A stretch of DNA of 64,000 nucleotides, from contig NZ_JARBDC010000044.1 in the NCBI RefSeq assembly GCF_036577625.1, forward strand, positions 1 through 64,000, written 5' to 3'. Position numbers and translations under genes: made by a program. The notes beneath the pieces are model-generated. The model was not told where the DNA came from. It worked only from the letters and a program-made list of their open reading frames with translations, and searched no databases. This DNA is from Paenibacillus_AB sp036577625. GTDB lineage: Bacteria; Bacillota; Bacilli; Paenibacillales; NBRC-103111. Shown piece by piece: positions 19,010 to 28,543 of the stretch (position 1 is its first letter; each line of letters begins with the position of its first letter).

Positions 19010-20316
19010 GAGCGCGATGGAGGCAGGCTGCGATGTCCGTATCGGCTATGGCGCTGCTGGCAAGCTGCTCGGGGGAAAAGGGCGGCGGCGCCGGTTCGGA
19101 GGAAACGGCTCGGGAGCCCGTGAAGCTGGTTTTGTACACGTACAGCGCGAGCTTGACCGACGACGAGTTCCGGCAAACGATCGTCGAACCGGTGCAGCGA
19201 AAGTACCCGAACGTTTCGTTCGAGCTGATTAACCGCAGCGGCGACGCGAATACGCCGGAAAAGCTGATGGCATCGGGGACGTATCCGGACATTTTGCTCG
19301 TCAGCAACATTTATATCGGCATGTTCAACCAGCTCGGCATGAACATGGATCTGAGCGAGCTCGTTCGGAAAAGCGGGATGAACGCGAACCGGTTCGATGC
19401 CGGAGCGATGGAAGCGATCCGGCAGTTCGGAACGAACAATCAATTGTTCGCGATTCCGTTTTCGATGAATTACGGAATGACCGTTTACAACAAAGACATT
19501 TTCGATCAATTCGGGGTATCGTATCCGAAGGACAAGATGACGTGGAACGACATGCTCGAATTGGGCAAAAAATTGACCCGCACGGAGCGCGGAATATCGT
19601 ATGTCGGCATCGATCCGGGCCCCGTCGATCAAATGAAGGAACAGTATTCGCTGCCGTACGTCGACGAGAAGCGGGAGAAGCCGGTTTTGAATTCGGACGG
19701 GTACCAGAAGCTGTTCTCCCTGCTCAAGCGATTTTATGAAATCCCCGGGTTTATCGGCGAGAAAGGCAAGTACGACTATGGGAGAAACGCCTTTTTGAAG
19801 GATAAAACGTTAGCCATGATGCCGACGTGGGGCAACGGAGTCGTCGGCCAGCTCGAGGACGCCGCCCGGCAGGGACAGCAGCTGAATTGGGATCTCGTGA
19901 CGCAGCCCGTCTTCGCGGATCGGCCGGACTTGGGCAGACCGGCGAATATGCCCGTCTTCATGATTTTTCCGAAAAGTCCGCATAAAGAAACCGCGTTTCG
20001 CGCAATCGAGACGCTCGTTTCGGACGAGGTGCAGTCGGCTCTGAACAAGAAGGGGCGCCTGACCGTGCTGAACGACGACGCGATCAAGAAGCAGTTCGCT
20101 TCCGAGCTGAAAAGCTTTCAGGGCAAAAACGTTCAGGCGGTTTTTATGCTGAAGCAGGCGCCCGGCACCGTTTTGACCGATTACGACGTCGAACTCAAAA
20201 AAATAATCGGCGAGGCGGCCAAGGAGATGGCCCAAACCGGCAAAGACGTCAATACGGCGCTGCGCGACGCGCAAAACAAAGCCGAGAAAAAAATGGCGGA
20301 ATTGAAAGCGAAGTAG
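19006..20316 (+). CDS. ABC sugar solute-binding lipoprotein (copy 2)
   Basis: A 436-residue solute-binding protein with a lipoprotein signal and lipobox LASC near residue 22. It keeps the shared hinge motif (YNKDIFDQFG, then YPKDKMTW). ATG 19006 overlaps the PL8 stop codon (ATGA), so translation is coupled to the lyase; that is strong evidence that it binds a PL8 product or a related oligosaccharide. No permease follows. A modest terminator lies about 35 nt after the stop and ends the long operon that begins near 5040. It is a paralogue of the proteins at 14462, 21139, 62054 and 63461. Confidence 0.9.
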   Translation: MRARWRQAAMSVSAMALLASCSGEKGGGAGSEETAREPVKLVLYTYSASLTDDEFRQTIVEPVQRKYPNVSFELINRSGDANTPEKLMASGTYPDILLVSNIYIGMFNQLGMNMDLSELVRKSGMNANRFDAGAMEAIRQFGTNNQLFAIPFSMNYGMTVYNKDIFDQFGVSYPKDKMTWNDMLELGKKLTRTERGISYVGIDPGPVDQMKEQYSLPYVDEKREKPVLNSDGYQKLFSLLKRFYEIPGFIGEKGKYDYGRNAFLKDKTLAMMPTWGNGVVGQLEDAARQGQQLNWDLVTQPVFADRPDLGRPANMPVFMIFPKSPHKETAFRAIETLVSDEVQSALNKKGRLTVLNDDAIKKQFASELKSFQGKNVQAVFMLKQAPGTVLTDYDVELKKIIGEAAKEMAQTGKDVNTALRDAQNKAEKKMAELKAK

Positions 20317-20349
20317 GAGAAGTTTCCGAATAGAAGAAGCGAGCAAAAT

Positions 20350-20392
20350 AATCTGGGGATGCCGTTAAGCCGGTTTCCCCGATTTGCTTTTT
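20350..20392 (+). terminator. Probable terminator of the polysaccharide operon
   Basis: Imperfect arms AATCTGGGGA (20350-20359) and TCCCCGATT (20376-20384) are followed by TTGCTTTTTAA. One mismatch lies in the stem, so it is moderate in strength. Confidence 0.55.
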
Positions 20393-20860
20393 AAACAGCT
20401 GGAAAGGGCGCTTTGTGAAAGCACATTCCCGCTCCGCCGCCTTTTCGGCATGCAAAACGGTTCGGTTTGCACTGCGAAGACCGTCAGGTGTCAGTTCCGG
20501 CGATCTTTTCTTAGGGATCGTCCGGCAACCGGGCTCCGTGTCGGTTGATGCGGGATGGAACGAATCGTAGTATGCTTATCGGCGGAAAAAGCGATCGTTT
20601 TTCAGGCTAACGAATCCGGATATCGCTATAAGCCAAAAATGGAAGAAAACGATCCACCGTCGACGGCGCTTCGTCATCCGGCGGCCTGCGGCTGCCCGAA
20701 CAGATGGCCGAGCACGATCGTGACGGTGCCGATGGCGGTCGCCCGGCTGCCGAGCCGGGGAATGGCGATTAAGGCGAATCATCGACCGGCCGCCTTAGAA
20801 GTCGTCGTTGCGGTCCTAAGACTGAATCAAGACAACGCGAATTCACCGGCGGCTGAGTCG
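20393..20860. other. Gene-free stretch with decayed sequence
   Basis: No intact gene. Apart from the possible ROK fragment noted separately (20674-20783), I see no ribosome site, promoter of quality or long open frame with coding character. Confidence 0.45.
20674..20783 (-). pseudogene. Possible remnant of a ROK-regulator C-terminus
   Basis: On the minus strand about 34 codons ending in TGA (20676-20674) read RATAIGTVTIVLGHLFGQPQ. This resembles the last helix of ROK-family regulators, where an Ala/Ile-Gly-Ala segment leads into a LVLxxLF ending. A stop codon precedes it in the same frame and nothing upstream continues the family. If real, a second regulator once stood here next to the third solute-binding protein gene. 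Confidence 0.3.
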
Positions 20861-20945
20861 ATCCCCGTCCCCTACTCATGAACAAGCGTATCGGTTTGCA
20901 CGTCAAAAAAACGTCCGGGCATTTTCCCCGGACTGGTTTTCTTTT
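20861..20945 (+). repeat. Interspersed structured element, copy 2
   Basis: The second copy of the conserved block (core GCGTATCGGTTTGCACG from about 20886). It ends in the hairpin GTCCGGG (20913-20919) / CCCGGAC (20927-20933) followed by TGGTTTTCTTTT. It lies about 195 nt upstream of the third solute-binding protein gene and would stop transcription before it. Confidence 0.7.
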
Positions 20946-21138
20946 CACCGCGAAAACTTCGGTTAGAAGGCTGCATAGTTTTGTCGACGAAAATATTGTT
21001 GACAATATTACATTCCTGTTTTAATCTGTTTAAAAGAAAATGAAAGCGCTACATTCGAATTTGATTCGTCTAATTGTCATTCTCGGTATGAGGCGGGTTA
21101 CAACCGCTTTATATAAAATGAATGTTGGGGTGAGCGTA

Positions 21139-22458
21139 ATGGGGGGTAATTGGAGGAGCGGAATAACAGCTGCTGCCGCCATGGCCGCGCTGCTGGTCAT
21201 GACGGCGTGCGGAGGGAAACCGCAAGGCTCGGACAAAGAAGCGAATACGCCGGCGGAAAGCCCGAAACCGGTGAAGCTGCAAGTGCTGACGCCCGGAGGC
21301 GGCAACGAGCAATGGTTTATGGAGCGGTACGGCAAAAGCATTCAAGAGAAATATCCGCACTTCTCCTTCGAGATCATGGAGAACACCGGTACGACGATTC
21401 AAAACATTGTAACGGAGAAGCGAAAAATCGATCTGATCATTACTTCTTTCGCCGGATACCGCGGCCAAATCAAGCCGGTCGAGCTCAGCTCCGACATGAC
21501 GGATTTGATTAAAAAGCACGGCTTCGATACGAATCGGGTCGAGGACGCTTATATGGACATGATCCGCAATATCGACGGCGGCAAAGTGTCGGGGCTTCCG
21601 TTGTACGATCTCAACCTGCTGCTTTATTACAACAAGGACATCTTCGACAAGTTCGGTGTGCCTTATCCGACCGATAAAATGAAATGGGAAGACCTGTATG
21701 GCATCGCCACGAGACTGACGAGAAATGACGGCGGCGTCCAGTATCGCGGATTCGTAACGTCTCCGTCGCACTTGGTCATGGTCAATCAAGCTTCGCTCGG
21801 TTATTTTGACGCGAGCGGAGAAAAGGCGGCGGTGCAAACCGACGGGTGGAAACAATATTTCGAGCTGATGAAGCCGCTTTATTCGATGCCCGGGTACAAT
21901 CCGACGAAAGCGATGATCAGCGGCAACGGGATCAAGGATGCCTTCTTCAAAGAAAAGTCGTCGGCCATGTTCGTCATGTTCAACTCGGACGCGCCTAAGC
22001 CGGAAGACGGCATCAACTGGGATGCGGTCAGCCTGCCGGAATTGAAAACCGCCCCCGGCGTCGGCGCCCAGCCGTACCCGGTCTTTATAGGAGTGGCCTC
22101 CACCAGCGAGCATCGCGACGAAGCGTTTTTGAGCATCGCCCACTTGCTGTCCGATTCCGTGCAGACGAAGCTGGCGTCGGACTTTGCCAATATCAGCCCG
22201 TTAAAGAACCCGCAAGTCAAATCCGCCTTCGGCAAAAACGTAGCGCAGTGGCAAGGGAAACATATTGCGGCGATCACGTCGTTGAAGCCGGCCGGTCCGC
22301 CCGCCTATGTCGGCGAATATTTGCCCATCGGACAAACGGCCGTAACCAACGCGATGCTGTCCTTCGTCGTAGGGGAGAAAGACGCCAATACCGCGCTGAG
22401 GGAAGCGGAAGAGGAAATCAATAAAAAGGTCGCGGAAGCGAAGGCGATGAAAAAGTAA
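21139..22458 (+). CDS. ABC sugar solute-binding lipoprotein (copy 3)
   Basis: A 439-residue lipoprotein-type solute-binding protein with lipobox MTAC near residue 26 and the shared motif KDIFDKFG followed by YPTDKMKW. The start chosen is ATG 21139, 5 nt after GGGGTGAG; upstream in-frame ATGs (21040, 21118) lack a ribosome site and would spoil the signal peptide. It is separated from the lyase operon by about 820 nt and stands alone: no permease, ATPase or enzyme follows, only a broken peptidase gene. Base composition is somewhat more AT-rich than the lyase genes. It may be a leftover of a larger transport locus or depend on permeases elsewhere. Confidence 0.88.
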   Translation: MGGNWRSGITAAAAMAALLVMTACGGKPQGSDKEANTPAESPKPVKLQVLTPGGGNEQWFMERYGKSIQEKYPHFSFEIMENTGTTIQNIVTEKRKIDLIITSFAGYRGQIKPVELSSDMTDLIKKHGFDTNRVEDAYMDMIRNIDGGKVSGLPLYDLNLLLYYNKDIFDKFGVPYPTDKMKWEDLYGIATRLTRNDGGVQYRGFVTSPSHLVMVNQASLGYFDASGEKAAVQTDGWKQYFELMKPLYSMPGYNPTKAMISGNGIKDAFFKEKSSAMFVMFNSDAPKPEDGINWDAVSLPELKTAPGVGAQPYPVFIGVASTSEHRDEAFLSIAHLLSDSVQTKLASDFANISPLKNPQVKSAFGKNVAQWQGKHIAAITSLKPAGPPAYVGEYLPIGQTAVTNAMLSFVVGEKDANTALREAEEEINKKVAEAKAMKK

Positions 22459-22499
22459 CTGAAAAAAGAACGCGTATCCGCGCTTCATCGAAAGGTTCC

Positions 22500-23242
22500 G
22501 ATGCGGACGTCGAAGGAAAGGTGCGTCGCAATGTCCAGAAAGCTTTTTTACAATATGCATATCAAGGCGGAGGATGGCGCCGTGAGCCTCTCCTTCTCTA
22601 ACGGCTTGCGTCTCCGGCTCGGAGCCGGGCCCCGGACCCCGATACGTAATTTCGTCCGGATCGGACGTAACGAGGCCGTACGCATATTCGACCGTCTCCC
22701 ATTCCGCCGGGAAGTTGCGGTTCAGGTCGACTCCGTTATGATTCGTTCGCAAATAACCGGGATGCCCCCGGACAAGCCTTTCCCGTTCGTCGGTCGCGAC
22801 GGCGGGCAGCAGGACGACTCCGGCGCGAGCTATGGCGTTCGTTCGGGAAACGAAGCCGCGCGTTTTGTTTTCGTTCCACTGCTTGGCCAGCATATGCGGC
22901 CCTTCCTTCTTCGCGTCAAAATACGCCAGCGACGACGGGGCGTTCGCCGAGCGGAGCCGCCCGCTGTTGTCGGCTTACACCCGGGGATTTTACGCGGGAG
23001 AGGAGAAGCCGGTTCAATTGAACCACGCATGCTCGTCCGGCAGCCTGCCGACTTGGCTGTACAGGGAGCGCTCGATACCGGGCTTCGATTTGGAATGGGA
23101 AGGCGAGGAGCGCTCGAAGCTATCCCATACCGACCGAACAACGCCGGAGCTTTTGAACGAGTATCGCGATCGGCACTACTTCGGCATATTAACCCTACTG
23201 CGGGAAATGGGGGCTTCCGGCGCGACGGAGCCGGCCTTATAG
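22500..23242. pseudogene. M14 zinc-carboxypeptidase remnant with inverted segment
   Basis: Two parts of one M14 peptidase lie in opposite orientations. On the minus strand, from about 22829 to 22600, the frame reads VVLLPAV, then GVDLNRNFPAEW, then GSEPETQAV, which is the middle of an M14 domain. On the plus strand, from 22832 to the TAG at 23240-23242, it continues with FVRETKPRVLFSFHC (the SFH zinc-ligand region) and LPTWLYRERSIPGF to a normal C-terminus. Flipping about 22600-22830 would join QAV directly to MAFVRE and restore the domain order. The N-terminal part with the HxxE zinc motif is missing. The gene is therefore dead. Confidence 0.68.
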
Positions 23243-23372
23243 AAAGGAAGCTTGAATGTCGAGGACGGGACGGCGGTTATTGCCGTCGCCGTCCTTTTGG
23301 CGCTTCTACCGGCATACGGGCGAGACGGGCGGCCCGCGGTTGCCCGGGCGCATTGCGGACGCATTGCCGCCA

Positions 23373-23402
23373 TTGATGCGCGATGCGCTCTTTTGGTATA
23401 AT
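23373..23402 (+). promoter_or_regulatory. Sigma-A promoter of lepA
   Basis: TTGATG (23373-23378) - 18 nt - TATAAT (23397-23402), with TGG directly before the -10 giving an extended -10 element. The start codon of lepA is 34 nt downstream. It gives lepA its own transcription start, separate from the spoIIP block. Confidence 0.78.
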
Positions 23403-23435
23403 GGAGCGTAATGCGCGAAAACCGGGAGGGTCAAC

Positions 23436-25250
<1,815 letters not shown>

Positions 25251-25360
25251 GCCGGTCCGGTCGATGCGGCCGGAAAACGATAGAAGGCGGACGAACCGGG
25301 GAAGGCGCGGATAGCAGCGGAACGAAAGTACGTTATTCGAACGGTTCATCTATTTGGATG

Positions 25361-25547
25361 GAACGATAACGGAACGCGGTTCCGTTAAAAAGGCGGTCGG
25401 ATCCGGTTCGGGGAGTCTGGACAGCGGAATAACGGAAGACGCTTTAAGACGCTTCCGTTATTTCCGGGAAATAACGGGAAATATCGCTCATGGCGGAACC
25501 GTCTTCCGTTATTATGAGCGTCACGAAAGCCGGGGGTCTCCCCCGGC
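25361..25547 (+). repeat. Cluster of AACGGAA inverted repeats in the hemW leader
   Basis: The lepA-hemW gap holds several hairpins. The first is TAACGGAAC/GTTCCGTTA (25367-25387). A second pairs about 25426-25438 with 25452-25465. The strand 25428-25441 can instead pair perfectly over 14 bp with 25500-25513, so the two folds exclude each other. A last GC hairpin, GCCGGGGG/CCCCCGGC (25529-25547), ends just before the hemW ribosome site. The rest of 25251-25360 shows nothing. Confidence 0.6.
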
Positions 25548-25568
25548 AGAAGGAAGGAGGCGAGCGTT

Positions 25569-26765
25569 ATGACGCACCGTGCGCCCGACGGCCGAATCGC
25601 GACGGCTTCCGGCCCGGGCTACGATCAAGCGCCGCCGCGGGCGGTTTATATCCACATTCCGTTTTGCACGAACAAATGCCATTACTGCGACTTCAACTCG
25701 TACGTCGTGCAGGGACAGCCCGTCATGGACTACTTGCGCGCGCTGGAACGGGAAATGGAACGAACCGTGAGCCGCATACCCGCGAAGTCAGTCGAATCGA
25801 TCTTCGTCGGCGGCGGCACGCCGACGGTGCTGACGCCGGAGCAAATGCGGTATTTTCTCGGCACGGTAAACGCGTATTTCGGCGATCGCGCAGCGGATTG
25901 CGAAATTACGATGGAGGCGAATCCCGGGACGACCGATCCGGAGAAGCTGGCGGCGATGCGTGAAGGCGGCGTCAACCGGATCAGTTTCGGGGTGCAGTCG
26001 TTCGACAACAAGCTGCTGGAGACGATCGGCCGCATTCACAATACGGACGACGTTTACCGCAGCATCGAAAACGCCAGGGCCGCCGGGTTCGACAATTTAT
26101 CGATCGACTTGATGCTCGGGCTGCCGAACCAGACGATCGGCGCGATGAACGCGACGCTGGACGCGGCGCTGGCGCTCGGTCTTGCGCATTACTCCGCCTA
26201 CAGCCTCAAAATCGAAGAACATACGCTGTTCCATACGCTGTACCATAAAAACAAGCTGCCGCTGCCGGACGAGGACGAAGAGCTGGACATGTACTTGACG
26301 GTCCGGCGCCGGATGAACGAAGCCGGCCTGCGCCAGTACGAAATCAGCAACTTCGCGAAGCCGGGCATGGAAAGCCGCCACAATAAAGCGTATTGGCGCA
26401 ATAAAGCCTACTACGGTTTGGGGGCGGGGGCGCACGGCTACGCGGGGGGCGTCCGGCATTTCAATATCAAAGGCGTTCAGGCCTACATCGACGCTTGCCG
26501 GACCGGTTTGCCGGTCAAGGAAACCCACGACGTCAGCCGCCAGGAGGCGATGGAAGACTTCATGATGGTCGGCCTCCGTTTGCTGGACGGCGTCCGCAAC
26601 GACGATTTTCGCGGCCAGTTCGGCGTCCCGATGGAGCTTCCGTTCGGTGCGAAGCTGGAGAAAATGGTGCAAAGCGGGCTGCTCGAAGCCGTCGGGGACG
26701 GCTACCGGTTGTCGGAGCGGGGGCTTTTGTTCGGCAACGACGTGTTCGGCGAATTTTTGGAATAA
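25569..26765 (+). CDS. hemW: Radical SAM heme chaperone HemW
   Basis: A 398-residue radical SAM protein. The cluster motif IPFCTNKCHYCDFNSYV (CxxxCxxC, about residues 32-38) is followed by FVGGGTPT and the HemW-type C-terminal domain. HemW inserts heme into target proteins; it resembles but is not coproporphyrinogen oxidase HemN, with which it is often confused. ATG 25569 follows AAGGAGGCGA. It lies downstream of lepA as in Bacillus, but here with a structured 318-nt leader. A terminator follows 12 nt after the stop, so it is not co-transcribed with the next gene. Confidence 0.92.
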   Translation: MTHRAPDGRIATASGPGYDQAPPRAVYIHIPFCTNKCHYCDFNSYVVQGQPVMDYLRALEREMERTVSRIPAKSVESIFVGGGTPTVLTPEQMRYFLGTVNAYFGDRAADCEITMEANPGTTDPEKLAAMREGGVNRISFGVQSFDNKLLETIGRIHNTDDVYRSIENARAAGFDNLSIDLMLGLPNQTIGAMNATLDAALALGLAHYSAYSLKIEEHTLFHTLYHKNKLPLPDEDEELDMYLTVRRRMNEAGLRQYEISNFAKPGMESRHNKAYWRNKAYYGLGAGAHGYAGGVRHFNIKGVQAYIDACRTGLPVKETHDVSRQEAMEDFMMVGLRLLDGVRNDDFRGQFGVPMELPFGAKLEKMVQSGLLEAVGDGYRLSERGLLFGNDVFGEFLE

Positions 26766-26777
26766 AGGATGACGGCG

Positions 26778-26804
26778 AAAAGCTTCGGGCGACCGGAGCT
26801 TTTT
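26778..26804 (+). terminator. Terminator after hemW
   Basis: Arms AAAAGCTTCGG (26778-26788) and CCGGAGCTTTT (26793-26803), with one G-T wobble, a 4-nt loop and a T tract. Confidence 0.82.
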
Positions 26805-26841
26805 CGTTTTCGGCCGGCGGAAAAAAGACGAAAAAATGTTC

Positions 26842-26870
26842 TTGAACGAACCGCCCGACTGTTGTATATT
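26842..26870 (+). promoter_or_regulatory. Sigma-A promoter of the acetyltransferase gene
   Basis: TTGAAC (26842-26847) - 17 nt - TATATT (26865-26870). The start codon is at 26907. Confidence 0.75.
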
Positions 26871-26906
26871 TATTCGTATTAATGAATGCAGCGGGTGGGG
26901 AAGCAC

Positions 26907-27368
26907 ATGACGGTAACATGCAGAAGAGCGACGCTGGACGACGTCGACTCGCTATACGACATCATTCAAAGCTATGCGGAAAAAGGCATCATGCTGCCGC
27001 GCTCGAAGGAAGCGCTCGGCCGCCATATCGATACGTTCGTGATCGCCGAGTTCGAGGGCCGGTTCGTCGGCTGCGGCTCCCTGTTCCGGCTCGGCAAGGA
27101 CCTCGTCGAAATTCGTTCGCTCGGCGTAAGCGACGGCTACAAGGGCCAAGGGATCGGGCGCAAGCTCGTCACGTTTTTGACGGAGGAAGCGAAGGAGCAG
27201 GACATTCCGAAAATTATGGCGCTGACGTACGAGGTCGCCTTTTTCGAAAAAAACGGGTTTTCGGTCGTACCGAAAGAAATATTTCCGGAGAAAGTTTGGA
27301 CGGATTGCATCCATTGCAAGAAGCAGCACAATTGCGACGAAATAGCAGTGTTGAAGCGCCTTGACTGA
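26907..27368 (+). CDS. GNAT N-acetyltransferase (ArgA-like)
   Basis: A 153-residue single-domain acetyltransferase. Acetyl-CoA binding is indicated by VSDGYKGQGIGRKLV, the Q/RxxGxG motif A. The overall pattern (RRATLDDVDSLYDIIQSYAEKGIMLPRS at the start, here quoted in parts) resembles ArgA/N-acetylglutamate synthase-like GNATs common in Firmicutes. The start at ATG 26907 has GGGTGGGG 6 nt upstream; an upstream ATG (26886) lacks a site. Residue clusters CIHCKKQHNC at the C-terminus are reminiscent of a metal-binding tail. The acceptor is unknown. The stop codon TGA overlaps the start of the hrcA promoter region. Confidence 0.82.
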   Translation: MTVTCRRATLDDVDSLYDIIQSYAEKGIMLPRSKEALGRHIDTFVIAEFEGRFVGCGSLFRLGKDLVEIRSLGVSDGYKGQGIGRKLVTFLTEEAKEQDIPKIMALTYEVAFFEKNGFSVVPKEIFPEKVWTDCIHCKKQHNCDEIAVLKRLD

Positions 27369-27369
27369 C

Positions 27370-27399
27370 TTGACAAGGTGCTTTTCTTTTTGGTATTTT
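27370..27399 (+). promoter_or_regulatory. Sigma-A promoter of the hrcA heat-shock operon
   Basis: TTGACA (27370-27375) - 18 nt - TATTTT (27394-27399), placing transcription start about 6 nt before the CIRCE operator. The TATAAG at 27403 is too far from the -35. Confidence 0.65.
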
Positions 27400-27411
27400 T
27401 GTTATAAGGTT

Positions 27412-27438
27412 TTAGCACTCCTTTGTATTGAGTGCTAA
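27412..27438 (+). promoter_or_regulatory. CIRCE operator (HrcA binding site)
   Basis: A perfect CIRCE: TTAGCACTC (27412-27420), a 9-nt spacer and GAGTGCTAA (27430-27438). HrcA binds it to repress the operon at normal temperature. It lies at the predicted transcript start, 40 nt before hrcA. Confidence 0.97.
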
Positions 27439-27477
27439 CGACGCGCCGCAAGCTTGGCATATGGAGGAGGACCGCGC

Positions 27478-28503
27478 ATGTTAACTGAACGTCAAAAACT
27501 GATTTTAAGCACCATTGTCGACGACTATATTCGTTCAGCTGAGCCTGTCGGGTCGCGTACGATATCCAAGCGGGGCGAGGTCGGATTCAGTCCGGCGACC
27601 ATTCGCAACGAAATGTCGGACTTGGAAGAACTCGGATATTTGGAACAGCCGCATACGTCGGCGGGGCGCATCCCGTCCCATAAAGGGTATCGGTATTACG
27701 TGGACCATCTCGTGAAGCTCGGCAATTTGTCCGTCAAGGAACTGGACATTTTGAAGCTATTTTTCGCCGAAAAGCTGCAGGAGATGGAGCATATGATCCA
27801 GCACGTGGCGACGGCGCTGTCCAGCCTGACGAATTATACGTCGATCGTGCTCGGACCCGAGCTGCTCACCACGACGCTGAAGCATTTGCAAATCGTGCCG
27901 CTGAACGATTCGTCGGCGGTCGCCATCATCGTGACGAACACCGGGCACGTGGAAAACAAAGTGATCTCGATTCCGGACGGAATGCCGGTCGGCGAAATGG
28001 AAAGGCTCGTCAATCTGATGAACGCCCGCCTGTCCGGCGTGCCGCTGCTTCAATTCAAATCGAGACTCCACTCTCTGGTCAGCTCCGAGCTCGGCAACTA
28101 CGCGAGCAAGTACGAGGAACTGATCCGGTTGATCGAAGGTACGCTGCAAAGCGACGAGGAAGACCGCATTTTCGTAAGCGGATCGACGAACATGCTCACC
28201 CAGCCCGAGTTCAAGGACGTCGACAAAGTGAAAAGCATTCTCGATCTGTTCGACGAGGCGCATACGCTCGTGAAGCTGTTCTCCTCGGCGCCGCAAGGCA
28301 TCCAGGTGAAGATCGGCACGGAAAACAGCGTCGAAGCGATTAATAACTGCAGTCTGATTACGGCATCCTATTCGATAGACGGACAACTGCTCGGAACGAT
28401 CGGCATTCTCGGACCTACGCGGATGGAGTACGGGAAAGTGATCAGCCTGCTTGACCATTTGTCGAAAGATATGGCCGTAGTGCTCGCCCGCTGGTACAAA
28501 TAA
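27478..28503 (+). CDS. hrcA: Heat-inducible transcription repressor HrcA
   Basis: A 341-residue repressor of usual length. The N-terminal winged helix contains the family hallmarks AEPVGSRTISKR and SPATIRNEMSDLEELGYL, followed by HTSAGRIPS; the GAF-like and dimerisation regions follow. It represses its own operon through the CIRCE and is kept active by chaperonin. ATG 27478 has GGAGGAGG 7 nt upstream; an in-frame ATG at 27454 lacks a site. It is first in hrcA - chaperonin - grpE - dnaK, with 40 nt to the next gene. Confidence 0.97.
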   Translation: MLTERQKLILSTIVDDYIRSAEPVGSRTISKRGEVGFSPATIRNEMSDLEELGYLEQPHTSAGRIPSHKGYRYYVDHLVKLGNLSVKELDILKLFFAEKLQEMEHMIQHVATALSSLTNYTSIVLGPELLTTTLKHLQIVPLNDSSAVAIIVTNTGHVENKVISIPDGMPVGEMERLVNLMNARLSGVPLLQFKSRLHSLVSSELGNYASKYEELIRLIEGTLQSDEEDRIFVSGSTNMLTQPEFKDVDKVKSILDLFDEAHTLVKLFSSAPQGIQVKIGTENSVEAINNCSLITASYSIDGQLLGTIGILGPTRMEYGKVISLLDHLSKDMAVVLARWYK

Positions 28504-28543
28504 GCGGCGCAGACAAGCGGATCGGAAGAGGAATCAAGCGGTT

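Noticed and set aside
22201..22893. Minus-strand frame read as an intact small carboxypeptidase
   Set aside because: Only about 75 codons (22829-22600) look like M14. Its start region is antisense to the plus-strand continuation and its end is antisense to the binding-protein gene.
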